Positions 56,813-64,000 of a stretch of 64,000 nucleotides of DNA are shown here, one piece after another; positions within the stretch are counted from its first letter, which is position 1; every line of letters begins with the position of its first letter. The notes under the pieces were generated by a model. That model had not been told where the DNA came from. It made no database searches and was given only the letters and a program-made list of their open reading frames with translations. This DNA is from Acinetobacter sp. ANC 7912 (GTDB lineage: Bacteria; Pseudomonadota; Gammaproteobacteria; Pseudomonadales; Moraxellaceae): contig NZ_CP156795.1 in assembly GCF_039862785.1 (NCBI RefSeq), positions 2,728,001-2,792,000 on the forward strand, given 5' to 3'. Made by a program: the position numbers and the translations under genes.

Positions 56813-57586
56813 ATGACACAATCTCTGCATCCCGCTGCAAAACAGGGTTTTAGTACAGCTGCTGAACGCTATCAGCAGGTGCGACCGAGCTATCCTGAAG
56901 CATTGACGCCCTGGTTGCAACAGCAACTTACGTTAACTCAAGATGCCCAGCTGCTCGATCTTGGTGCTGGCACCGGAAAATTCCTGCCACATTTAAAACA
57001 GCTGAGCCAGAATATTCTGGCAGTTGATCCGGTGCCGGAAATGTTAGCGCAACTCAAGCTGGCACATCCAGACATTACAACCCTAGAAGCGATGAGTGAT
57101 GCAATGCCTCTGGAGGATGCCTCGATTGATGCGGTGTTCTGTGCACAATCCTTTCACTGGTTTGCCCATCTGGACAGCCTGAAAGAAATTCATCGGGTAC
57201 TTAAGAATCAAGGCTATCTGGTACTGGTCTGGAACCAGCGTGATATCACGGTGGACTGGGTCAAGGCACTGGCAGACTTTATTCTGCCGATGGAAGGCGA
57301 TACACCGCGTTACCATAGCGGAAAATGGCGCGAAGTTTTTCAGGAGCAATACCTGTTTAAACCAGTCGCTGAAACCACCTTGCAGCACTTTCATTCCGGC
57401 ACGGTGGAGCAGGTCGTGTCCAAACGACTGCTCTCGACCAGCTTTATTGCTGCACAGCCTGAAAAAGAGCAACAGTTACTAAAACAGCAGTTTGAACAGA
57501 TTGTCGAAAAATATACCGGCAAGCAGCCACAGGATCACATCGACTTTCCTTATGTCACTTACGTCTATGTCTTTCAGAAAATTTAA
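56813..57586 (+). CDS. class I SAM-dependent methyltransferase
   Basis: A 257-residue methyltransferase of the Methyltransf_11 group. Motif I is AQLLDLGAGTGKFLPHLK, motif II is the LAVDPVPEMLAQLK acidic strand, and post-I is DAVFCAQSFHWFAHLDSLKEIHRVLK, the FHWF variant of the family. SAM binding is clear, the acceptor substrate is not. Divergent from the hydrolase-like gene and followed 29 nt later by a lipoprotein gene. Confidence 0.85.
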   Translation: MTQSLHPAAKQGFSTAAERYQQVRPSYPEALTPWLQQQLTLTQDAQLLDLGAGTGKFLPHLKQLSQNILAVDPVPEMLAQLKLAHPDITTLEAMSDAMPLEDASIDAVFCAQSFHWFAHLDSLKEIHRVLKNQGYLVLVWNQRDITVDWVKALADFILPMEGDTPRYHSGKWREVFQEQYLFKPVAETTLQHFHSGTVEQVVSKRLLSTSFIAAQPEKEQQLLKQQFEQIVEKYTGKQPQDHIDFPYVTYVYVFQKI

Positions 57587-57615
57587 ATATCTTAGGAATC
57601 ATTAAAGGATTAATC

Positions 57616-58176
57616 ATGCCAAAACTGCAAAATATGACTCGCATCAGCCTACTGGCCTCTGCTCTGCTACTGGCTGCCTGTAACCAGAAAGATGCTCCTA
57701 AGCAGGAAGCCACTCAGCAAGATGGAGCGGCTGAAGAAATGATGAGGGAATTGAAGACCGAGCCAGTCAAAGACTTCCCGAAAACGGCGGATGACCAGCA
57801 TGACATTGCCGTGCTGGATGATTATGAACAGCGCATGCAGACCCTGAATGACGAAATTGAAACGGAAATGGCCCGGATTCGCAGTGAAGGTAATTTGAGT
57901 GAAGAGATGGTCGAGCAGCGTCAACTTGACCATGTACAGGGCGCTTTGGCCCTGCTCAAGAGTCTGGAACTGAAAACCGAACAGGGACGCTATATCCAAG
58001 GTCTGATGTATAAATACTGGGAACAGCAGGAAAAATTTCTGAGTTCGCCAGCTTCAGAACCGGCTAGCCAGAATGATGCTAAAGAAACCGTGAAAGGTTT
58101 GGGACAATATATTCAGGCACAGGAACAGTTAGACCACTGGCGTAGCCAGTATGGCCAAACCCAAACCAGAAAATAA
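57616..58176 (+). CDS. lipoprotein, helical, unknown function
   Basis: A 186-residue protein with lipobox LAAC (Cys about residue 22) and a mature region that is strongly charged and predicted helical (EQRMQTLNDEIETEMARIRSEG, QLDHVQGALALLKSLELK). AAAGGA precedes ATG. It may be translated from the methyltransferase transcript. No family recognised. Confidence 0.75.
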   Translation: MPKLQNMTRISLLASALLLAACNQKDAPKQEATQQDGAAEEMMRELKTEPVKDFPKTADDQHDIAVLDDYEQRMQTLNDEIETEMARIRSEGNLSEEMVEQRQLDHVQGALALLKSLELKTEQGRYIQGLMYKYWEQQEKFLSSPASEPASQNDAKETVKGLGQYIQAQEQLDHWRSQYGQTQTRK

Positions 58177-58196
58177 GAAGCTAGAAACTACCGGCC

Positions 58197-58607
58197 TTAA
58201 GGACGCTCAGCATATTGTGGCAAGGCATCGCAGATGTCTTCCCATTCCGCTTTGGAGCCAGTAAAGATATGACAGACCGGCTTCTGCTCGATTGGAGTAT
58301 CCAGCGTGCCGATGCGTAAGCGATAGATGTCTGGTACATCGGTTCTGACACTATAGATCGGGGAACCACAGTCACTACAGAAATAGCGGATCACGCCCGT
58401 ATTCGGATTAAAGGCTTTGAGCAACTGCTCACCCTGTAACAACTGGAAATCGGCCTTGGCAATCGGGCTATTCGCAGCAAAAGCACTGCCATTGGCTTTG
58501 CGGCAACGGCGGCAATGACACTGCATAATATAGCCAAGTGGCCCACGAACCTCATACTGGATTCCACCACAAAGACAGCTCCCGGCATAATGCGCTTGCG
58601 TAGACAT
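58197..58607 (-). CDS. GFA-family (glutathione-dependent formaldehyde-activating-like) zinc protein
   Basis: About 136 residues with the conserved GFA/CENP-V zinc ligands: GSCLCGGIQYEV, QCHCRRCRKANGSAF and YFCSDCGSPIYS. The fold binds two zinc ions and acts on glutathione adducts in characterised members; the substrate here is unknown. An ATG 21 nt upstream (58628) is in frame; MSTQAHYAGS matches the family start better. Confidence 0.85.
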   Translation of the reverse strand: MSTQAHYAGSCLCGGIQYEVRGPLGYIMQCHCRRCRKANGSAFAANSPIAKADFQLLQGEQLLKAFNPNTGVIRYFCSDCGSPIYSVRTDVPDIYRLRIGTLDTPIEQKPVCHIFTGSKAEWEDICDALPQYAERP

Positions 58608-58689
58608 AAGCAAAACATCCTGATGCATGATTTTTGCTCAATATAACGCAAACCTAGAACGGGCGTGAATATCTTAAACTGAAGAAAAC

Positions 58690-59892
58690 TTAAGATTTTT
58701 TGGTCAGATAAGCCACTACGCCTTCCCCTGCAGCACGACCGGTGGCCATACAGGCAGTGAGCAGATAGCCACCCGTTGGCGCATCCCAGTCCAGCATTTC
58801 CCCACACAAAAATACATGCGGATTGGATATTAATTGCAGCTGTTCAGTGAGTGCTTCACGCTTTACCCCACCAGCACAACTGATCACTTCTTCAATTGGG
58901 CGGAAACCAGTTAAAGGAATCATCAGTTGCTTGATGCTTTGTGCTAACTGTTCTGCATCCTGCCAAATATTTTTTGGCATCAGCTCGCGTACTAGTGCGG
59001 CTTTGGCCCCCTCTAACCCGGCCTTGCGCCAGACATTGCTTAAGGACTGCTTTTTGCTCGGCTGCAGTTTTTTGGCTAGCTGTGCTGCTGTTTGATCCGG
59101 AAACAGATCTAAATACAGCTGCATTGGCTGACCACGTTTGACCTGTTCACGTAGCCCCCGGCCCTGTTTATAGATCAAGCCACTTTCCAGACCATAATGG
59201 CTGATGACAATATCCCCCATGGCCTTGTCACCGCCTTCCACCCAGGCTGCTACCCGTTTGAGCGGCTGACCAAAAACAGGCTGCATAAACTTGGACCATG
59301 GGTATTCCACCCCGGCATTGCTGGCCTGAAAAGGTTCGATTTCTTCGGCTTGCAGCCAAGATTGCCATTTGCCGTCACTGCCGAGCCGCGACCAGGACAC
59401 TGCCCCACAGGCGAGAATAATCGCATCAAAAGATTCAGTGGGTGACTCATCTGTTTTCAGGTCGAGTAGCTGCAGCTGGTTCTGCTGAAGCTGTGTTACC
59501 TGATGCCGGTAATGAAACTGCACACCCTTCTCAACCAGACGTTTTAGCCAGGCACGTAATAGCGGTGCTGCTTTCATTTCCGTCGGGAACACCCGACCCG
59601 ATGAGCCGATATAAGGCTCAATGCCCAAGTTCCGCATCCACTGCTGGATCCAGACCGCATCCCAACGTTTCACCCACGGTGCCAGCCAGTCCGACTGATC
59701 ATAACGCTGGACAAACTGATCCACTGGTTCGGCATGGGAGATATTCAGTCCGGTTTTTCCCGCCATCAGGAATTTGCGCGCAGCAGATGGCTTCTGCTCA
59801 TAGACATAAATCTCAAAATTCTGCTGGCTCAACACTTCCGCGGCCATTAATCCAGCAGGTCCGGCACCAACAATCGCAATGCGTTTACTCAT
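58690..59892 (-). CDS. BaiN/HI0933-like flavoprotein (NAD(P)/FAD-dependent oxidoreductase)
   Basis: A 400-residue flavoprotein. The FAD fold is RIAIVGAGPAGLMAAEVLS, with FLMAGKTGLNISH, LACGAVSWSRLGSDG and the C-terminal CGEMLDWDAPTGGYLLTACMATG flavin contact. It belongs to the TIGR03862-type subgroup as I recall it. Reaction unknown. It starts 3 nt after the trmB-like gene ends, so the two are probably one operon. Confidence 0.85.
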   Translation of the reverse strand: MSKRIAIVGAGPAGLMAAEVLSQQNFEIYVYEQKPSAARKFLMAGKTGLNISHAEPVDQFVQRYDQSDWLAPWVKRWDAVWIQQWMRNLGIEPYIGSSGRVFPTEMKAAPLLRAWLKRLVEKGVQFHYRHQVTQLQQNQLQLLDLKTDESPTESFDAIILACGAVSWSRLGSDGKWQSWLQAEEIEPFQASNAGVEYPWSKFMQPVFGQPLKRVAAWVEGGDKAMGDIVISHYGLESGLIYKQGRGLREQVKRGQPMQLYLDLFPDQTAAQLAKKLQPSKKQSLSNVWRKAGLEGAKAALVRELMPKNIWQDAEQLAQSIKQLMIPLTGFRPIEEVISCAGGVKREALTEQLQLISNPHVFLCGEMLDWDAPTGGYLLTACMATGRAAGEGVVAYLTKKS

Positions 59893-59895
59893 AGC

Positions 59896-60534
59896 TTATT
59901 CCGCAGCCGTTGCATTTTGCCCATGCAGAGGCTGAAACTCATCAAAACGGGTGCTATAGCCTTCCGGCTTGGTGATAATCAGCTGCTGGCACAGTTCACC
60001 CCGTTCCAGATATTTAATTTCAAAATGGGTACGGGCGGAATCTTGAGGAATCACCTCTTTGACATAAGGTAGCTTCCACAGCGCTTTCATCTGCTGTTCT
60101 GCTTCGTCAATATATTCTGGAATATTGCTCGCCAGCGTAATCGTACCGCCCGTTTGCAGGCGGGAAATCAGAAATTCAAAAAATGGCATATTGGCCCAGC
60201 GCTGCGCCGGATTATGCGGTTCCGGATTTGGATACAGGATAAAAAACTGTTCCACCTGTGCCGGATAAAGCGCATGGACCACCCACGGCAAGGCATCGGC
60301 ATGTACGGTCTGTAAATTGCTCTGCCCTTCCAAGGCATGTTGCTTCTGCATCGCCAGGAATTTTTCCCGGGTACGTTCAATCGCGATCAGTTGACGCTCT
60401 GGATTATTCCGGGTAAAGAGCAATGCATGCTTCCCTTTGCCGGCTCCAATTTCTACACAAATCGGTTCAGGGCTGATGCTTTGAAAATCACGAGGGGCAT
60501 GCATGCGCTGCGCTTGAAATTGACGAATTAGCAT
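59896..60534 (-). CDS. TrmB-like methyltransferase (divergent tRNA m7G46 family member)
   Basis: A 212-residue SAM methyltransferase with the TrmB layout: VEIGAGKGKHALLFTRNNP (motif I), AIERTREKF, then FFILYPNPEPHNPAQRW where canonical TrmB has a P-D-P-W-x-K-x-R-H segment. The substitution of that catalytic/tRNA-binding loop, and the short N-terminus, suggest a paralogue or diverged function rather than the main TrmB. TTGATC precedes ATG without a strong ribosome site. Confidence 0.75.
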   Translation of the reverse strand: MLIRQFQAQRMHAPRDFQSISPEPICVEIGAGKGKHALLFTRNNPERQLIAIERTREKFLAMQKQHALEGQSNLQTVHADALPWVVHALYPAQVEQFFILYPNPEPHNPAQRWANMPFFEFLISRLQTGGTITLASNIPEYIDEAEQQMKALWKLPYVKEVIPQDSARTHFEIKYLERGELCQQLIITKPEGYSTRFDEFQPLHGQNATAAE

Positions 60535-60625
60535 AATCAGATCAAACTAAGGAAAACCGCATAAGTCTAACAAGTGCGGCTATATTTGCCTAATTGATTC
60601 CTGGATTTTTGTTGGAGTATTGTCG

Positions 60626-60811
60626 ATGCCAACCACCTTAACCTGCCCACACTGCGGTGAACTGACCACCTGGGAAGACAATGCGTTCCGCCCTTTCTGT
60701 TCCGAGCGTTGCAAGCTGATTGATTTTGGTGCCTGGGCCAATGAAGAATACAAACTGCCAACCCAGGATGCACCTCAAGCGGATGGCGGCAGTGAGGAAG
60801 ATCAGTATTAA
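60626..60811 (+). CDS. yacG: DNA gyrase inhibitor YacG
   Basis: A 61-residue zinc protein with four Cys ligands: Cys7-x2-Cys10 (CPHC) and Cys25-x3-Cys29 (CSERC), with the family's ...RPFCSERCKLIDFGAWANEEY. YacG binds GyrB and limits supercoiling. The frame opens at TTG 60620, but the ATG at 60626 has GGAG about 10 nt upstream and is the start. Confidence 0.93.
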   Translation: MPTTLTCPHCGELTTWEDNAFRPFCSERCKLIDFGAWANEEYKLPTQDAPQADGGSEEDQY

Positions 60812-60822
60812 GTACTGACCAG

Positions 60823-60854
60823 AAAAAAGGAATTCGGATTGAATTCCTTTTTTA
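60823..60854 (+). terminator. intrinsic terminator of yacG
   Basis: AAAAAAGGAATTC / GAATTCCTTTTTT, 11 nt after the stop. Confidence 0.9.
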
Positions 60855-60955
60855 TTTGATGCTAGACTTGGTTTAAAATATATCTATTTGATTTTTAAAA
60901 TAAAAATTAAATAATCATTCTCTCAAAATAACAAAAATAAAATGAGGACTGATCT

Positions 60956-61135
60956 ATGTTTATCCTCCTGCTTAGAGTATTGATGTTGTTCTTATTTCTG
61001 ATGTGCTGTACCAGCTTTGTTCTTGGCATCTGGAAACAGGATTATATTTTTATTGCTGTTAGTATCCTTTTGGCCTTGGCACTTTGGATACTCTATCTTC
61101 AGATCCGTCAGTTACAACACAATCCTTTTGCTTAA
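60956..61135 (+). CDS. 59-residue membrane protein
   Basis: ATG at 60956 with GAGGACTGATCT before it, TAA at 61133-61135, 59 residues. Two hydrophobic helices (about 2-24, LLLRVLMLFLFLMCCTSFVL, and about 32-48) end in a short polar tail (QIRQLQHNPFA). It has its own terminator. Too short for routine gene finders. No family recognised. Confidence 0.65.
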   Translation: MFILLLRVLMLFLFLMCCTSFVLGIWKQDYIFIAVSILLALALWILYLQIRQLQHNPFA

Positions 61136-61162
61136 CCCGCATTCAGATAAATCCCCTACAAT

Positions 61163-61191
61163 AAAAAAGGAACCCAGATGGATTCCTTTTT
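61163..61191. terminator. bidirectional intrinsic terminator
   Basis: AAAAAAGGAA / TTCCTTTTT with a 10-nt loop (an A bulge) between the small membrane-protein gene and the convergent MBL hydrolase gene. Confidence 0.8.
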
Positions 61192-61209
61192 ATATGAACA
61201 TGGCTGTGA

Positions 61210-61854
61210 TTAACCCGCAGTACCCGCCACAAATGGATTATGCTGCTTTTCAAAGCCAATCGTGCTCATTGGACCATGTCCAGAAATAAACTGGGTATCA
61301 TCCGGCAGGCTAAAGCATTCCCGCTGGATCGAATCCAAAAGTTGCTGATGGTTGCCACGCGGGAAATCGGTACGGCCAATCGAACCTTTAAACAGTACAT
61401 CACCGGTCCAGAGCAGGCCATGTTTCTGGTTATAGAACATCACATGCCCGGGGGTATGGCCGGGTGCAAAACGCACTTCAAACTCTTCATCACCCAGTTT
61501 CAGCACTTCACCGCCCTGCAGCCATTCAGTCACTTCCACTTTTTCCGGAATCGGGAAGCCGTAACGGGCAGATACTTCCTGAATCATATCCAGCCAGAAG
61601 GCATCGTCTTTATGCGGGCCAATCACCGGGACATCCCAAGCTTTTTTCAAAGCACCAACAGCACCGGCATGGTCTAAATGCCCATGGGTCAGCCACAGGG
61701 CTTTTACTTTCAGTCCTAGCGCTTCCACTTCGGCTTTCAGTTTTTCTGGCTCACCACCCGCATCAATCAAAACTGCTTCTTTACTGTCTGTATCCCAAAG
61801 AATAGAACAGTTTTGCTGAAAGGCAGTGACAGGAACAATTTTGACTTGGAGCAT
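61210..61854 (-). CDS. metallo-beta-lactamase-fold hydrolase (glyoxalase II-like, YcbL type)
   Basis: 214 residues from the ATG at 61854 (TTG 61863 is in frame but has a poorly placed ribosome site). The MBL motif THGHLDHAG gives His57, His59, Asp61, His62, followed by FAPGHTPGHVMFY, TGDVLFKGSIGRTDFP and SGHGPMSTIG. The family hydrolyses thioesters such as S-lactoylglutathione; YcbL from Salmonella is a glyoxalase II. Substrate inferred only. It precedes hemH on the same strand by 18 nt. Confidence 0.88.
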   Translation of the reverse strand: MLQVKIVPVTAFQQNCSILWDTDSKEAVLIDAGGEPEKLKAEVEALGLKVKALWLTHGHLDHAGAVGALKKAWDVPVIGPHKDDAFWLDMIQEVSARYGFPIPEKVEVTEWLQGGEVLKLGDEEFEVRFAPGHTPGHVMFYNQKHGLLWTGDVLFKGSIGRTDFPRGNHQQLLDSIQRECFSLPDDTQFISGHGPMSTIGFEKQHNPFVAGTAG

Positions 61855-61872
61855 AGGCTGCAAAACCTCAAA

Positions 61873-62880
61873 TTAGTGAGCAAGAGTATGGGTTAATGCG
61901 TCAAGATTAGCCTGTAGCAGGGAATTGAGCAATTGCAAATGATCTTCACGGCTGTTCAGAGCCGGAATATAACTATACTGCTCACCACCATGGGCTTTAA
62001 AAGTCTCTGCATTTTGCATGGCCAATTCTTCCAGCGTTTCCAGGCAGTCCGCAGAAAATGCCGGACTCATCACCTGAATCGATTTCACACCCTGCTTGGC
62101 CCAGTCTTCAATTAAGGCATCAGTATAAGGCTTGACCCATTCCTGCTTGCCAAAACGTGACTGGAAACTGATGCCATATTCATCATCAGATAGCCTCAAA
62201 GCTTCTGCCACCAATTTTCCAGTAATGCGGCAACGATCCGCATACGGATCTCCCTTATCAGCATAAGGCTGTGGAATACCATGGAAAGACATCAGCAGCT
62301 TTTCCGGCTTACCATGCACGGCCTGGTAGTCTCGTACACTTTGCGCTAGTGCCTGAATAAATAGCGGATGCTGATAATAATCCCGAATGATGGAAAGACC
62401 TGGCAGGTTACGCTGGGTCAAGACCCATTTCGCTACAGCATCGTACAGTGGTGCAGTCGAAGTGGCTGAATACTGCGGGAACAACGGCAATAGAATGACA
62501 TGATCCTGCGGATTGGCACTGAGCTGGTTTAGTACTGCCCGAATATTCGGATTGCCATAGGTCATGGCAGGAACAACAGTTAGTTCAAACTGTGGATAGC
62601 GTGAAATGAGTTCAGCCTTAACCGTTTCGACCTGCTGCGACAGGATTTCACGCATTGGCGAATCCTTGCCCCAGACGGCTGCATAGGCATGGGCTACGCG
62701 TTTAGGACGGAACGGCAAGATAAACAGACGCAGAATGATCTGCCAGATTGGTTTTGGAATTTCAATAACGCGCTGATCGGACAGAAATTCCTGCAAAAAT
62801 GCACGTACTGCGGGAACTGTAGGTGCATCCGGAGTACCGAGATTGGCCAGAATAATGGTGACTTTCGGTTTAGCAAACAT
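61873..62880 (-). CDS. hemH: ferrochelatase
   Basis: HemH inserts Fe2+ into protoporphyrin IX, the last step of heme synthesis. At 335 residues it is normal length. [25 protein letters not shown] is the family N-terminus, catalytic His200 lies in LLMSFHGIP, the [18 protein letters not shown] region ([12 protein letters not shown]) supplies the conserved Glu, and YIPALNS closes it. It sits next to the MBL hydrolase gene, probably in one transcript. Confidence 0.96.
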   Translation of the reverse strand: MFAKPKVTIILANLGTPDAPTVPAVRAFLQEFLSDQRVIEIPKPIWQIILRLFILPFRPKRVAHAYAAVWGKDSPMREILSQQVETVKAELISRYPQFELTVVPAMTYGNPNIRAVLNQLSANPQDHVILLPLFPQYSATSTAPLYDAVAKWVLTQRNLPGLSIIRDYYQHPLFIQALAQSVRDYQAVHGKPEKLLMSFHGIPQPYADKGDPYADRCRITGKLVAEALRLSDDEYGISFQSRFGKQEWVKPYTDALIEDWAKQGVKSIQVMSPAFSADCLETLEELAMQNAETFKAHGGEQYSYIPALNSREDHLQLLNSLLQANLDALTHTLAH

Positions 62881-62946
62881 GCAGATCTTCCGTCTTGAAG
62901 GACAACCTCTGTACTTTAACAGCTTTCTATGTATTTACAGTATGGA

Positions 62947-63975
62947 TTAATACGCTGATTTATATGGAAGAAGACGATCTTTATCCAGCAAATTACTTTC
63001 CATCAATTTTTGCGCTTTTGAGGTCAATTGCCACAGCAAACGCTGACGGTCATCCCGGCCGGTTGGCACAATCCAGTCATTCTGACGCATCTGCAATTTC
63101 AGACTATGCAAGGCACGAATATTCATCTGGGCACGAGCAACCGCATGGGCACGTGGCATTTCCACCCGTGCATCTTCCAGACCAGTTTCATTCAGATATT
63201 CATTCATGCGCTTAGAGAAAAATTCTTCTGGTGTCGGATTGATAAAGGTATCGCCAAGAATGACCAGCAATTCTGCCCAGGTCAGTTTTTTCTGAACTTT
63301 TAATTCCTTGAAATTCCCATCCTGATAGGCATGCATGCGGTATTCAAAGGAAAATACTTCATGCATCGACACTTTCGGCAAAGTCAGGAACGGATCCGGT
63401 TCGCTTTTATCGGCATCCGCTTCCATCTGCGCGATCTTAGCTTTCAGTTCATCAATTTCATCATGTAACGCTTGCGTATTTTGCGGACGAACCCAACCCG
63501 TGACTGGATAACGCTCCAGCATTTGCGGCATGTTCAGGCGAACAGCCATTTCCAAGTCACGCAGGCTGCGGTAGGTAAAGATCTGGTCAACTTCGTTTTG
63601 CAGCAGTTTACGGAATTCATTGAATTTTTCACGTAGTTCCGGTTTGGCATCATGCAGCGATTCATCCCGTGAATCCGGGTCATCATGCATAAACACTATC
63701 ACCGGTTTCTGCTTGCTCACTGCATAGATATATTCAAGATGCATATAACCTACGCCAGAGACGGACTGTTCACCGTACTGGCTACCGAGCAGAATTACCA
63801 CATAATCACAGTCATCAATCTGACGACGAGCAAAGGCTGTACTAAGAGGTGTACGCTGCTCTAGGCCCCAGGAGAAGAACCCCATACCCACCAACGTCTG
63901 TGCCAAGATGATGCGCTCCGGCTGCATATCCTGACCAGAGGTCGATATAAAGACCTGATAGCGTTTATCGAGCAT
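62947..63975 (-). CDS. DUF4062 (TIR-like fold) protein
   Basis: A 342-residue protein with GAGAGGG upstream of ATG. Residues 5-85 (YQVFISTSGQDMQPERIILAQTLVGMGFFSWG, then DDCDYVVILLGSQYGE) match the DUF4062 domain, a flavodoxin/TIR-like fold found at the N-terminus of many bacterial NTPase and receptor-like proteins. A short linker with a coiled stretch (DEIDELKAKIAQMEADA) follows, and a C-terminal domain (about 200-342) I do not recognise. No NTPase domain is present. It may be a stand-alone effector or a housekeeping protein. Confidence 0.75.
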   Translation of the reverse strand: MLDKRYQVFISTSGQDMQPERIILAQTLVGMGFFSWGLEQRTPLSTAFARRQIDDCDYVVILLGSQYGEQSVSGVGYMHLEYIYAVSKQKPVIVFMHDDPDSRDESLHDAKPELREKFNEFRKLLQNEVDQIFTYRSLRDLEMAVRLNMPQMLERYPVTGWVRPQNTQALHDEIDELKAKIAQMEADADKSEPDPFLTLPKVSMHEVFSFEYRMHAYQDGNFKELKVQKKLTWAELLVILGDTFINPTPEEFFSKRMNEYLNETGLEDARVEMPRAHAVARAQMNIRALHSLKLQMRQNDWIVPTGRDDRQRLLWQLTSKAQKLMESNLLDKDRLLPYKSAY

Positions 63976-64000
63976 TGCGAACCCTCTCCAATTACCGCGA

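Overview
The window looks like a chromosomal segment of an Acinetobacter species. The evidence is gene content and order: a leuC-leuD-lipoprotein-leuB block, a rppH-ptsP pair beside a HAD phosphatase, a very long Ala/Glu-rich RNase E, a moderate G+C content, and many small lipoproteins that stand alone between short intrinsic terminators. I saw no plasmid, prophage or CRISPR features. The species cannot be told from this read.

Layout. 1-7.5 kb: a truncated AraC-type regulator, infA, the leucine genes leuC, leuD and leuB (minus strand), a DUF2061 membrane protein with a Fur-box-like promoter, and a LysR regulator. 7.5-18.9 kb: DUF2789, HAD phosphatase, rppH, ptsP (nitrogen PTS), a tiny basic protein whose 3' end is also a terminator, an AidB-type acyl-CoA dehydrogenase, katG, a CDF metal transporter, a GNAT acetyltransferase and an EamA exporter. 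19.2-31.8 kb: a complete catabolic island for 3-phenylpropionate/cinnamate. It has HcaEFCD dioxygenase, HcaB dehydrogenase, MhpB extradiol dioxygenase, MhpC hydrolase, MhpD hydratase, MhpF/MhpE, the divergent regulator HcaR and an OprD-type porin. Together these convert the aromatic acid to central metabolites without needing MhpA.

32-45 kb: Gph-like phosphatase, rluC, rne with a long structured leader, a fatty-acyl-CoA synthetase, four tRNA-Lys genes, a lipoprotein, PspC, TSUP and SLC13 transporters, and an HPP-CBS membrane protein whose promoter carries an NsrR-like palindrome. 46-64 kb: glyQS, an intact IS4-family insertion (16-bp inverted repeats, 10-bp target duplication) that splits a 65-codon gene, an AT-rich gene with a HEPN-like RNase motif, several lipoproteins, a 2-hydroxyacid dehydrogenase, an alpha/beta hydrolase, methyltransferases, a TrmB-like protein, yacG, a 59-residue membrane protein, an MBL hydrolase, hemH and a DUF4062 protein.

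The least ordinary items are: (i) a 90-nt three-hairpin repeat present twice, in opposite orientations, on either side of the hca/mhp island, with compensatory base changes; (ii) the gene at 11610-11795, whose terminator lies inside its own reading frame; (iii) the NsrR-like and Fur-like operators; (iv) the IS insertion, whose target gene can be rebuilt exactly; and (v) the HEPN-like orphan beside it.
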